DNA of 64,000 bases from Macrophomina tecta (taxonomy: Eukaryota > Ascomycota > Dothideomycetes > Botryosphaeriales > Botryosphaeriaceae): contig JAKSGN010000005.1 of NCBI GenBank assembly GCA_024180945.1, forward strand, positions 806,001 to 870,000. The letters run 5' to 3'. Both the position numbers and the translations under genes were made by a program. The notes under the pieces are model-generated. The model ran no database searches and was not told where the DNA came from. It worked only from the letters and a program-made list of their open reading frames with translations. Within the stretch, counting starts at the first letter, position 1, and every line of letters starts with the position of its first letter. This document shows, one piece after another, positions 46,970-58,431 of the stretch.

Positions 46970-48736
46970 CTAACGCCATGATCTCCCTTTCCACTGCAGT
47001 AAAACCGTGGGCATCATGCTCACTCCTACCACCAGGGCCGTTGTGATGCCCGCGCTGCCATAAAAGCCCATCTTCTCGATCATCGTCGGGAACCTGGTCC
47101 ACGTCAGCACACGCCGCTCCGCCGCCCTCACGAGCGAACCACTTACCAAAACGGCCCGATAAACCCCCAAGTCTGCCTCACGAACGTGATAAACACGCCC
47201 ACGCCCGCTGCTTCCTCTCTATAGCAGTCCACCGCATACGTAATCAACACGGTCGTGACCAACTGATTGCCCACCGCCGCCACCGCCGCGCCAATCAGCG
47301 GCGTGATGTTCCACTCATCGCTCGCCCTCTCCACCTGCACCAAGAACACGACGACGCCGCATATCGCCATCAGGTAGCCGCCGTAGCTCAGCCACAGGCG
47401 GTACTCGGGCTCGGGCGTGGTGCCGTTCTTCCGCGCCCGCCTCCCCATCCACTTGTCCGACGCTACCCCGCCCATCTGCTCGCCGATGGCCGACCCGATG
47501 ATGATGGCCAGGTTCTGCAGGCCGACCTGCTGCGTGTTGAAGCCGAACTTCTCGACGAAGAGTTGCGGGATCTCGATCGTTATCATGACGCTGGCGAGCA
47601 GGAAGACCATGGCGTAAGCGGCGGCGGGGACGATGACGCAGGGGCGCGCCGCAAAGCGGAGGGGCTGGAGGAAGTCGGTGGGGCGGAGGGGCGTCGGGTC
47701 GATGCGGCGGAAGGTGAGATAGCGGGCGGTGAAGGTATTGGTCGTTGGACGGGCGCAGGAGGGTTGGGCGGAGCGGATGTAGCGCGTTTCGGGGCCCAGG
47801 AATAGGTAGAGGAGGAATTGGACGGCGTTGGTCTGGTACGGCGAGTTAGCTGAGGAAGGGGAGCAACGCTGGGGGAGAAGGGTGGTAGCTGACGCAGGCG
47901 AGGATCCAGTAGATCCAGCGGTAGCCAACGCGGAGGGCGACGAAGCCGAAGATGAATGGCGCGCTGGGCACTCCGAGCGTGACGAGGAGCCTATTTCGTT
48001 TAGCTCGATGGTGGGTGCTGGAATCGAAATGGAAAGCGCGTACGTCCAGATGCCCATGTACCGGGCCCTCTCATGCTTGAAAAAAGTCTCTTGGACGACG
48101 GCGCTACCGATGGCGGCTGCAGGCGAGATGAAGAAGGCAGTGATGGCACGGCACAATCCCATCGTACCATACGAAGGGCTCTTCGCGCAACCAACGTTTC
48201 CAATAAGGCTGCAGATCAGTGATATGAGGAATATAGGGCGGCGGCCGTAGCGGTCAGAAAGCGGTCGCCAGAAGAGAGGCGCTCCTCCGAGGATTGCTAT
48301 GACGAGAGAGGTCAAGTAACTGGCGCGCTGCATGCTCACTTCGAGATCCGCGGCAATGTCTGCGAAGGCTGATTGGATTGCCGCTGCGGTGAAAGTAGCC
48401 ATCATGGCATGAAATGCGATGAGGACAAGGTTGGCAACTTTCTGGTGCAATGTCAGCTGCACTTTCTTACACGAGCCGCCGTGGCCTTACCCTTCCCTTG
48501 GGCCAGTTGTATGGGTCTGCATCGTTCATTTCAGGTACTGGTTGCAGATCCAGAGTGCCATGGCGGCTAAGCAAGTACTCCTGGTGAGCTTCTGAGAGAG
48601 AAGTGTCGGGGCCGATTTTTGCCTCCTCAATATGATGAGGGAGAGTGTCTTCGCCCTTCTCTTGAGGACTGTGGGCGGGACGATCACCCACGTCCTCGAC
48701 CTGCTGAACATGTGCGCTCTTCGTTTCTGAGCTCAT
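46970..48736 (-). CDS. MFS transporter (drug:H+ antiporter DHA1 type), 516 aa
   Basis: Exons 48491-48736, 48044-48441, 47894-47990, 47147-47832 and 46970-47093; introns of 49, 53, 61 and 53 nt, all GT-AG. The joins restore 12 helices. The cytosolic N-terminus ends DADPYNWPKGR, the usual entry to helix 1. Motif A (LSDRYGRRP) lies between helices 2 and 3, and GVPSAPFIFGF carries the antiporter motif C region in helix 5. The long central loop is about 60 residues. Members export toxic or self-made small molecules across the plasma membrane; the substrate is unknown. It is convergent with the monooxygenase and divergent from the P450, with 694 nt between start codons. The frame is open further upstream, but 48736 has the best start context. 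Confidence 0.87.
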
Positions 48737-49282
48737 CTTTATCGTTTCGAGATCGATGGACGCGCCGCAGTGGTCGAGGGTGACGGAAGCCTCTCTAAGT
48801 ACTGCTCCGGCTGAAAGGATGTTGAGCGAGTTGACGGCACTTCCCACGGACTCTGGAGCCCCATGGGGTCCTCCTCCTGGGGTACGGGGATAGATACGCC
48901 CTAGATGCATGAGCTGGTTTACCCAATCAAGGAAGTCAGTGGCCACTGGACGCGTACACCTTCTCCGAGGGCTCGGTGTTAAGCATGATACAGCTCGGAG
49001 AAGCCGATGGCAACGCGGGGATGCGGGTCATTTCCCTTTTTCAGATAGCGACAGTTGTTCTGGCCCTTTTTGGCATTTATTCGTCTGTGATTTCTGCCTT
49101 AATAGTTTGTACCTTGCGTTTCCGCAGAACCAAGCCTTTGCTGCCAAGTGAGGCGTCCGGGATGCTTTCAGCCCATTGGTCGTGTGATTTGATGTTAGAG
49201 TTTCGGACGGCCTGGCTCCTACTGGTTACCCCGCAAACTCCTGGGAAGCTATAATCCGATTGGCTGATAGGTAGATGTATCT

Positions 49283-49291
49283 GGACTTCCG
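49283..49291. promoter_or_regulatory. GGACTTCCG motif shared with the monooxygenase promoter
   Basis: An identical 9-mer occurs at 44638-44646 inside the inverted repeat. It sits 140 nt upstream of the P450 ATG. It is a half-site candidate for the cluster's Zn2Cys6 regulator; this is inference only. Confidence 0.35.
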
Positions 49292-49343
49292 TCAGCAAGA
49301 AGGGCTTACATTTTGAGCAGAAGGAGGTCCCTCCGGAACTACA

Positions 49344-49350
49344 TATAAAT
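49344..49350 (+). promoter_or_regulatory. TATA box of the P450 gene
   Basis: TATAAAT, 81 nt upstream of the ATG at 49431, with a pyrimidine-rich stretch between. Confidence 0.55.
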
Positions 49351-49430
49351 CTCACGGCTCTTCGTTCAGTACTCTTTTTTCTGAAATTTTCGTGTATCTA
49401 AAAATCAGTTCCCGCCTGACCAAATCCAGC

Positions 49431-51174
49431 ATGGCACTCCTTCTCCCTTATCACTCCGTGCTTTCATCACTGAATATGCCTGTCCTGGCTCTTGCCGCTT
49501 TTGGCCTTGTTGGTGGAACTTATGCGATATATCAGCTCTTCTTCCATCCTCTTGCCGGCTTCCCCGGCCCTTTCATGGCATCTCTCACGGATTTATGGCA
49601 AACTTGGCAGTTTTACACTTTGAAACAGCCGTACCACTTGACCGATTTGCACGCAAAGTATGGCCCATTTGTGCGATATGGCCCGGACAAACTCAGCATC
49701 ACCACCGAGGATGCCATCCCCACCATATACCAAAAAGGCGCCAAGTCGATGCCGAAGACAGAGTTCTACGACGCGTATGGCGCCGCGCATCCGAACATCT
49801 TCGGCACCCGGGACGAAGCTGTAAGATGTTAAACGACTGGAATGCAGGGACTTGCAAGACTGATGATTCGCACAGGCCCACTCGATCCGCCGACGCCACA
49901 TGTCCCACAGCTTTTCCATCTCGTACGTCAAGGAGATGGAAGAGTTCCTAGATCTCAACGTCAAAATATTAAAGGACAAGCTTGCTGGATTGTGCGAGAA
50001 GAATGAAGTGTTCGATCTCAAGAAGCTCCTACAATACTACACCATCGATGTCTTGGGAGAGCTGGCATTCAGCCAATCCTTCGGCGTTCAAATTGCGGAT
50101 GACGAGTCACTCGTTCCTCCCGTCAAGGAGCACAGTCTTCTTGCTGCAGTCACGGGAGCCTGGCCGCTCATGACCATGAGGCTGAAGCGGTGGCTCCCCA
50201 AAGTTCCGATTGAAGGGCTGCAGCGCTTGTTCAGAGGGCGCGCCGCCTGCGCGGCGCTTGCTTCGAAGTGCGTGGAGCGGAGGCTGGATGCACTGCGCGA
50301 CCTCAAGGAAGATGAAGTCTCCAAACAGAGGAAAGACATCCTGACCAATCTAATTTTCGCAAAGCATCCGGACACCGGGGATCGTCTCACGAAGACGGAC
50401 CTGGAAACCGAAGCCTTTGGCTTCATGTGAGTATTGCAGTCCGCGCCGTTCCTGCCGCCACATCCTGACAATGCTGTTCAGAATTGCGGGCACCCATACA
50501 ACGAGCGCGACGACGGCCCTTCTCTTCTACCATCTCCTCCACCACCCAGAGATCATGGCAAGGTGCGTGACGGAGATCGACGCGAATCTACCACCATTAT
50601 CTATCGAGCGGCCCGCATACTCGGTCTCGGACGTCGAATCCTCCCTTCCCTATCTCCGGCAGTGCGTCCGGGAGAACTTCCGAATCACGCCCGTTTTCAC
50701 CATGCCTCTTGCGCGTCGAGTGATGGCGCCTGAAGGCGTGGTCATTGCAGGGAAATGTATCCCACAAGGCGTAAGTGTCACCGCACATTCCGGAGACGTT
50801 TTCTGACATTGATTTAGACGTCCGTCGCCGTCTGCAACCACGCCTTCCACCACAATCCGGATGTCTGGGGTGATGACCATGACACCTTTGATCCAGAAAG
50901 GTGGGAGAAGCCGGGGCTAGCGGCGCGCGCGAGGTATTTGATGCATTTCGGCCTTGGAGGTCGGCAGTGCATCGGCAAGGCTGTCGCGCAGACGAACATC
51001 TATAAGCTGTCAAGTACGCTGCTCAGGGAGTTCGAATTTGAGCTGGCGGATGCGGAAGAGAAGGCGGGTGTTGAGAATGGCTTATATCGAGGAAAGATCC
51101 CGGACTTGGTTAGTGTGGGTATCAGTGAACTGAAAGAGCCATTGATGGTTAGGGCGCGGCGGAGAGTGGCGTAG
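49431..51174 (+). CDS. cytochrome P450 monooxygenase, 528 aa
   Basis: Exons 49431-49820, 49876-50426, 50482-50770 and 50818-51174; introns of 55, 55 and 47 nt, all GT-AG. An N-terminal membrane anchor (about 15-35) is followed by the proline hinge HPLAGFPGP. The oxygen-binding I helix reads IIAGTHTTS (314-322), ExxR is E378-R381, the PERF-type motif is FDPERW, and the haem loop FGLGGRQCIG has Cys461. The stretch FYDAYGAAHPNIFGTRDEAA and the overall pattern recall benzoate 4-monooxygenase (CYP53)-like and related fungal P450s. It acts at the ER with NADPH-P450 reductase; the substrate is unknown. It is in tandem with the regulator gene 317 nt downstream. Confidence 0.9.
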
Positions 51175-51491
51175 AAGTGGTGAAGGCTGATCCAACTGGG
51201 AGAACACTGGATTCAAGCAGTTGAAAGCCAGGAACAGGACGAAGGAGTTGTCATAATAAGAGATAAGTCCGATATGCGGTAGAGACGTGTCAGGGACATG
51301 GCGTAAGGCGGCGGGCGATGCGGGGCTGTCGGGAAATGGTAGCGCCTCGGAGCAGCCGGCATATCCGACGGAAGCGGGGTAGTCCATGATTTGCTCTCAG
51401 TAACGCTCGCCCGATCCACATACCAGTGGAATCTTTCGGATCATTTTGCTCACCTTGACGAGTTGTGAGCCACCTTTCAGGGCGCTCCGTG

Positions 51492-53929
51492 ATGGATAGG
51501 TTGCAATCCCAACAACCACTGCGCAAACGAAGAGTGGAACTTGCATGCGTAACTTGCAGGAAGAAGAAAACACGAGTGAGACTGCACTCCGAATGGACTT
51601 GATGCATTGGAGTGATAACTGTAGACAAAGTGTGACGGACAGCGGCCAACTTGCTCGCAATGCTCGAAACAGAGCGCCACGTGCCAATATGAGAATGCAG
51701 CGGTAGACCGCAACCCCTTGCACCGCAGGAACAGCGAGTATAGCCAACTCCTGTAGACCTGGCTGGGTCCGTAGTAACATTGAACAGTTCCAAGGAACGG
51801 CTGCTGCGGAGAGTGAAGGAATTGGAGGAGCAGCTGGCTTCTTTTTCTTCCACAGTACAGCGGCAAAGACCCGTGGCCGAGTCGTCCCGAGCTGAGATCC
51901 CCAGAGATCTCGTAGAAAGTGTGCCGGGTGAAGCGGCTGTAGACATATTGGCCACGGAAGCATTTAACGAGGTGCCTGAGCATAATATCGGATACTTCGG
52001 TCAGCGCCCAACAGATGATAACTTTCTACGTCCATATGCCTGACTCGTGCAAACAGGTCCCACGTCAAATCATTCCTTGTTTCGAAATCTATCTACTGCC
52101 TTTGCGCAAGGCTCATGGCTCCGCAAGACCACAGAAGAGTTTGCAGGCTTCCGGTATGAGTCCAATCGAACGCGTATCCCGGCCATCGAGCCGAGGTTTG
52201 AACAACAGCGACCTCGTACAGAACCCTATGTCCAGAACATTTACGCATTACCAGATGGTCAACATCTACGTGTTCTCATCCACAAGTTCTGCGATACAAT
52301 TGGCATGGTATTACCTTACATCAGCCGTGTGAGCTTACTTGACCAAGTAGGCCAGCGACATACCCGGTCAATGCGCGCATTGCTTAACATCGTTTGCTCT
52401 CATGCATCGTCAGATATGCAGACAGAAGACTCTGAAACCTATTACCGACGCGCATTAGCCTTACTCGATGAACGCACTCTCCGAGGATCTAACGTCGAGA
52501 TGATCCAGGCACTCCTTCTACTCGCGACATTCCAGCAGAATCACCAGAGGGCGGTAGCAAGCTGGACCTATCATGCTATTGCTGTAAAAGCGGCTTACCA
52601 ACTGGGGCTTCATTCACCAGTCTCCCTCGACCAGGGGGGTCGTGAGGACAAGGAACTCCGCGGAAGGCTTTGGTGTGCTGTCGTCAATCAAGATAGGTAG
52701 CTTACCACTCTTTTACTTGAATTAACAGAATGCTAAGTAACCAAAGGTGTCTAGCCATCGCACTTGGAAGGCCATTCTTGATCCCATCGCATCATGTCCG
52801 CCCCGAACCCCCGAGGAGGTTTCCTGTGATGTCCATATCCGCCCTCGGCGACACCCCCAGCTTGCAGTATTTCAACTCTCTCACGTACGCTTGAGCTCCT
52901 ATAGTTCGATCTCGGATTTGCACTCACCGACGTCTAGAATGCTTTATTCCCCCCAAAGCTTCGTCGTCGAATCACTGTATGATCACAACATCGGAACCAG
53001 CGGTGGCATGTCCCTGCAAGCAACAGTCATCCAAAGGCTACAGCTCCTCTCAAAACTCGATAACTGGCGAAGACAGTCGTCTCCCTTCTTTGATATTCTG
53101 AAGACTACCGAGCTTGGTACTTGTAGTCCATCATCTTATCAGTCGAACAGGTTTCAGATTCTATTATCCATCCAATATTACAAGACTGTACTTCTCATCA
53201 ATAGCGCTGTGCTAGCTGTACTTGTGTACGGCACGAGCACTGGCGCACCGCATGAAAGCCACAATAGCCTTCCGCTTGAATATACCATGCCAGTCATCAG
53301 GGAGGATTTCACGGCAGCCCGCAATTTGGATCGAATCATTCATTGCATTACTACACGCGGGGGGGATTTTCTGGATTCCAATGCCACCTGGTGGACTTGC
53401 AACTACACTTGTGAGCACCGTCATTTTAAGACCACGCTGTGGATCAAGAGTTCTAACAGCCCAGCTTTCACTGCCATTCTCCACTTCTTCGGCATTTTCC
53501 TCGCGTGCCGGCTGCCTGAGTATGCTAATTCCTTTCCCGACTCGATGCTGGCGGATACCCGCTCTGCTTTGGACAACGCCTTGGAGACTATGCGGGCAGT
53601 GGAGCGAACAAGTCTGATGAGCCAGAAAGCCCGACACTGTGTGGAAGGATTCCTGCAGGTGTACGATGCTATGAGTAAGTGGACACCTACCACGCCTGTC
53701 GGGGATGGGTTGACTAATTTCAGTAGCTGCTAGCAGAGACCAGCCTGCGGAGGAATCTCGCATTGCTCAGAATGACTCTGGCATCCTCAGGCCTGCGACA
53801 ATGAACGAGGACGACGACGACGCACTGTCGGAAGCTCTATTCTCACAATTCATCTCACAATCAGCGGAAGACTTCTTGTTTCAGTGCAGCAATAGCTCGT
53901 TCCTTGATGCAGACTTTAGCTACCTGTAG
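51492..53929 (+). CDS. Zn2Cys6 transcription factor, 675 aa, eight exons
   Basis: Exons 51492-51575, 51631-51702, 51795-51999, 52057-52696, 52747-52884, 52938-53410, 53465-53674 and 53724-53929. The DNA-binding cluster is exact: C19-x2-C22-x6-C29-x6-C36-x2-C39-x6-C46, preceded by basic residues and followed by a coiled-coil linker (RRVKELEEQLASF). The middle homology region includes YFGPTSNHSLF, LWCAVVNQDRC, ALGRPFLIP, FVVESLYDHNIG and WWTCNYTSFTAILHFFG. The C-terminus is acidic (EDDDDAL). The spacing of the zinc cluster and of DR-x7-GRP is right only if introns 1, 2 and 4 end in AAG. Intron 2 (51703-51794) is the least certain. It is probably the local regulator of the adjacent P450, transporter and monooxygenase genes. 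Confidence 0.87.
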
Positions 53930-54075
53930 TCTAGCTACTATCAAAGTCCACGGAAGAGTCTTTGGTATGATGCCACCTGTCTCTGGTCCGACTCCGCCAA
54001 GAGATCTCCAAGCACCCTCTTCTCTTCGCAAGCGATTCAATCGCTGTTTGTCATACCCAACACATGCCTACCTCG

Positions 54076-55044
54076 TCATCCCAAGATCTTCCCGCGCATG
54101 TGCTCGCAATAGTGCGACCTGTCTTCCTGAGTGAGACGACAAGCTGTCTCGTCAACTCCACCGTGAATTTCCTCGTAGAGATGAAGACTCGTGTCGTCGA
54201 TGGTAACACGGACATCATCTAGACCAAGGCAACGGAATGCATCCAAATCCCTGAACACTCCCTTGAGTAGACCAGTGGGTTGGCCACGGAATGAGCATTC
54301 GCCAGTCCACAAGCCATGGTGCAGCTGGAAGATGAAAATGGGAAGGATATTGACAAGATGGAGCCTCTTGAGCTTGGAAAGCCTTTGAACAAGGGTGGCA
54401 TCAATTGCCGAAGCCCAAGGCTCCGGCGGAATGGGGTATATCCGGAACGAGTAGAAGATGCGGAGGTCTTGGATCATGCCGACGTGCAAGGGCGAGACAC
54501 TGCGGATGAAGCATGCCAACAGCTTTCCGTCGTCGAAGCAGAAGGTGTTTGTGCCGTAGAGGACTTCGGCCGCTTCCTTGTACACCAGCTTCGAGACCTT
54601 CACGATGTTGGCTTCCAAGGGCAGGCCCATCTGGAGCGGGTGCTCTCCGCACCAGAAACACTTCCATGGACGCAGAAAATAACTCTTCCACAGGTAATTT
54701 TCGAGCGTGCCCTTGGTCCGGCGATCCAGGTTGTGAGGAAGGTCTTTCTTGCAGGCGATGATCTTGCTCTGGAGCCGCGGGATCGGAATGCTACTTGTGC
54801 GCATGATAGCAATGTCGCGTGATCCGAGGAGGTGCTTGTAGACCAGCAGCCTAAGTTCGCATGGCAGCTTCATGAACGGGAACGGACGCGGAGGGCTACG
54901 CAACAACATCAGCGCGCGTGGTGACCAATCGGTGGAAGTGAGCACTTACTTGGCGAGCTTCGACCTTGTCTTGGTGGCGGGTTCCTCCTCGTCAGGCTCG
55001 TCTGACTCCGTGTCAAGGAGCGCAGAGCTGCTGGCGGAGCCCAT
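54076..55044 (-). CDS. F-box/DUF7730-like protein, about 304 aa
   Basis: Exons 54950-55044 and 54076-54895, with intron 54896-54949 (54 nt, GTAAGT to GTAG). The start is uncertain: ATG at 55044 has the best context (AAACATGG) and gives an acidic Ser-rich lead into FPFMKLPCELRLLVYKHLL. In-frame sequence continues upstream past 55092, and an extra 5' exon at 55217-55285 is possible. Conserved landmarks shared with the gene at 39500 are the FPFM-LP-E-R opening, SKLVYKEAAEVLYGTNTF, ACFIRSVSP and LKRLHLVNI. A C-x-x-C-like element (KCFWCGEH) sits near residue 115. The role is unknown; an F-box-like adaptor is possible. It is convergent with the regulator gene, 146 nt between stops. Confidence 0.72.
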
Positions 55045-55285
55045 GTTTGCGAGTTTGAGAGAACCGGTGGATCTGGTGACGATCGGGAGCATCAGAGGTG
55101 TGCCCGCTCCGATTGGAGGGCGGGCGCCTCGATGTTGCTTTGCGTTCAACTCTGAATTTTGTCAGTGTCAGCTTGCCGGTCGAGGAATGGGTAGAGAAGA
55201 AAAAGGTGGCACAAACCAAGAGGGCTATGCGGGTGCGAAGGGACGGAAGTGTGACATGAAGAGGAAAGAAGGTGAGGCAGATCAT

Positions 55286-58200
55286 AAATTAGAAAATCTG
55301 GAGCGCTGGTGCCAAGCCACCAATCCCGATCGAGACATTTATCGCACGATGAGTGGGTGAAGGGAAGAATTATAAACGATGCCTCAAGCCACTGCTATGC
55401 TACCGTGGAACTTGGCTTGAGCGGTAAACTATCGAACACTTCTCTTGCGTCGGCATTATGCTCGCTGCAGCTGGTAAAGGAAAAGCTCAGCTTTAGGTCT
55501 GCGCCGGCATTGCGTGTGTGAGTACAGCTGATCCAGCTTTGGTACTCCAGGTATGGCTGTGAGTTTGACATCATACTGAGTGACGGGTGCGGAATGAGGC
55601 TCCAAAATATCACGGGCCACAGAACAATCCTGGACGTTCCGCGCCAGCTCTCCAAAAGCGTGGCTGGACTTCAGCCTCTGGAGGGAACATCGCAGAGTAA
55701 CAGAGCATTCACCAAGATGAACCGGGGTATTCACGCAGTATTTCTCTTTTGCAAGGTGAGGCACAGCCTGTCTATCTGTCCAAATTCAATTCGCGCACCA
55801 CCCCAGGCTCTGGCGACGTCGGCGACGCAAATGAGCTTTTGCTGGGTGTCCAGCTCTCTCCAGTCAGGTTTCCTCATATTCATGTCCCTCTTTCATGGCT
55901 TTACCAGACGTCTTCTACCACATGAATGCGCCATGAAGAAATGGTCATCTCCCCGGGTGCTGTGGGGCGGAATCTCTCTTCAATGTCATTCCGACCTAGT
56001 CACTTCACCCCATTTGATTCTGTCTTGCATGACTTGACAATTTTACGCTTTGTCTTCTGCGGTGAGGTGGCATATATCATCAATATTCCATTGTTCCAAG
56101 CCCTGATCGTTCGTCAATACCGTCCCGTAAGTATGATTCATCCAGTATAACTTCAATCTGCACCGGTGCAAGATGAAGGGTACGAAAGAGCCGCAAGTCC
56201 GCGCACCGGTCGTCACTCGGCAGTTCCGTCTGCTGACCTACAATACCAGGATATCCAGGAGATTGGGAGGGTTCCATGCTTGCGTGCGCTTGTAAGCAGG
56301 TCAAGCGTTATCAAAAACAATAGAGATATTTTAATAAACGGCAAGATGATTCAGATGTTCTGCATCTCCTGGATGAATGGCAGAGGGGATTTTCAAGTAT
56401 TCTGTCGCCGGTGAGAACGAAAGTGGTTGGCGTTTACAACTATCTTGCAGCTTCACAGTGAATGCCTCTGTAGACGATCAATCGATCCCTGTTGAGCTTG
56501 ATTTATTTGAATGGGTCGACGGAATCCTCCTCAACCCAGTAAAAGCGTGTAGACTTGGGGCTCCAGCGCCGCGTTTGAAGATGGGTGATCCCCTTTTGCG
56601 TTAGCAATCACAGCGGATAGCCAAGTGGATGTCCAAACACGGGTGCGGGATCAGAGGGGACGGTTCAGTGTCTCATGTAACGATGTCGGTGCCTACAGCA
56701 CGATGCTGACGGACATGCACATGGAAGGTGAGATGGAGCGTTCTCTTGCGATAGTTCAACCTTCCCCAAGACCCACGCTGTGGCTGAAGCAGCGGGCGGC
56801 GACGGAATCTAAACCATCAAAGTTAGCGCCGGACGGAAATCCCGTCAATTCTGCTGCAACGTCTCGCCGGACCTCCCTCTTGCAGGACAGCTACACCAAA
56901 CCGCAAGTCCTGTGTGCGGTGGTTCGAAGCGGCGGAATGATCTTGAAACGTGAATCGTGGCATTAAACCGCGCTGCGGCGGCGTAACTGCGGAATCTCTG
57001 TCATCGTGAAGCCAGAAAATCTTCCGTCGGATTCCGTGGCGCAAGAGCGACGAGAAGCTCGGACTCGGGGTTGCGCAGTTGGCCCGGCATCACCAACCGT
57101 CGCTTCGACGTCGCGCCGGCCGGCAGTGCCCCTTGGTGATTACGGGGGATGGAATGCGATCAAGACGGTGTCGGGACGAAGCTTCACCGGCGCGGCCACG
57201 ATGGCTTTGTGGCGATCCAGCGCTCGGCAATGATGGCGAGGGCAGGATCTAACGCTCGGCGACAGATAGTGTTTCGATGGGCGCGAGGGGACAGGCAGAA
57301 CAAGCTCGACGATGACGATGCGGTGAGAGTCAGGGCGGGCGAGGGATCGGACACAACAGCCACAGGGCAATGGCGGGGCAGAGAGTGGGGCTGCCAGCGG
57401 AACTGCGGCACTGCATCCTGCCTGCGCCTCCCCGTGCTCGAGCTCTCTGCCCCTCCTTGCTACCACTTGCCCTCCGTCCGCGGCCAATTGCCCACCCGGC
57501 GGGAAAAGCGCGCACTGCCTGGGTCAGCCGCGTGTGTCTACGCACTCATACGAGGGCCTCGATCACGCATTGGCGGGTCTGCTGTTCCCTGAGACGGGCT
57601 GCTGGCCACCCGCCACTGGCGCCAGACAGCTCGTTGGCCTGCCCGCTTGCAGCATCGACCGGGGCCCAGCTCCAGCTCCAAGCCAGCATCGTGGCTACCC
57701 CTCGCGCAATGGGAGCCCTGGAAAGCTTAGCCGCCGACAGTCCACTCGTACGAAGGCCGAATATCCGGCCGCCGAGTCAAGGGCAGCTCCCGCCTGCTGG
57801 CCATCCATCGCTTGGCTGTGCAACCCGCTGGTGCCGGATTCCGTGCTCGACGTCGGTGGAGAGCCTGATGAAACGGCATGGACTTGACGGACGCCAATCG
57901 GGGAGGTGTGCTGGCGGATCCCGGTGATTCTGGAAGCGTTGGAAATAGGCTCACCACTCCCCACAACATCGATGACTGAGGCTGATACAAAAGGTGGGTC
58001 TCGGCGTGCCCATGTCGACCCTCCACGTTCTGGCCTGAGATTGGGCCAGCGCAGCTCCAGCCTCGCAAGGCGCAGCGTCTAGAGGCCACAAGCCCGTCAC
58101 GGGCGAGGCGCGCGCCTGGAAAGCGCAGTGGCAAGGTGGAGCCCCGTGCTGTGCTTGGTCACAGATGGCGTCAGCGGGGTCTCTCTGCTGCTTCCCAAGC

Positions 58201-58431
58201 TTCATGCCCTGTCGGGAAGGAGGGGCACGGGGACCCTGAGCTGAACTGCCCTTGCCTCGTGCACTGCGAGTCTGGCTTGTGCTGCCGGGAGGGGTTGTGC
58301 GTACATAAGGCCAGCCAACCTCCGCCTCTCCTGCTTTCCTCTTCAGCTCTGCTCACTGCTTCCATCCACCAACAACTGCTTTTCATCAACACACCTCCCC
58401 AAACTCGCTTCCCACCCCACGCTCTGACACC
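55286..58431. other. intergenic, 3.1 kb, with coding-like debris
   Basis: Between about 55710 and 56130 a plus-strand frame looks protein-like (GDANELLLGVQLSPVRFP, then CGEVAYIINIPLFQALIV) and ends at a consensus GTAAGT donor (56127), but one TGA interrupts it and no matching next exon was found. Another protein-like piece (VELDLFEWVDGILLNPVKA) lies at about 56490-56550. Both are unidentified and may belong to one decayed gene. From 57 kb on, GC-rich frames on both strands look accidental; the right end is the promoter of the cyanovirin-N homolog. Confidence 0.35.

Larger units (their letters stand above)
48737..49430. other. divergent promoter region, MFS transporter and P450
   Basis: No separate gene is seen. 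It contains GGACTTCCG at 49283 and the P450 TATA box at 49344. The part next to the transporter could encode extra N-terminal residues if an earlier start is used. Confidence 0.5.

Noticed and set aside
52697..52728. A 32-nt intron in the regulator gene ending at AACAG
   Set aside because: Too short. The AAG acceptor at 52746 gives a 50-nt intron and aligns the conserved DR-x7-GRP spacing.
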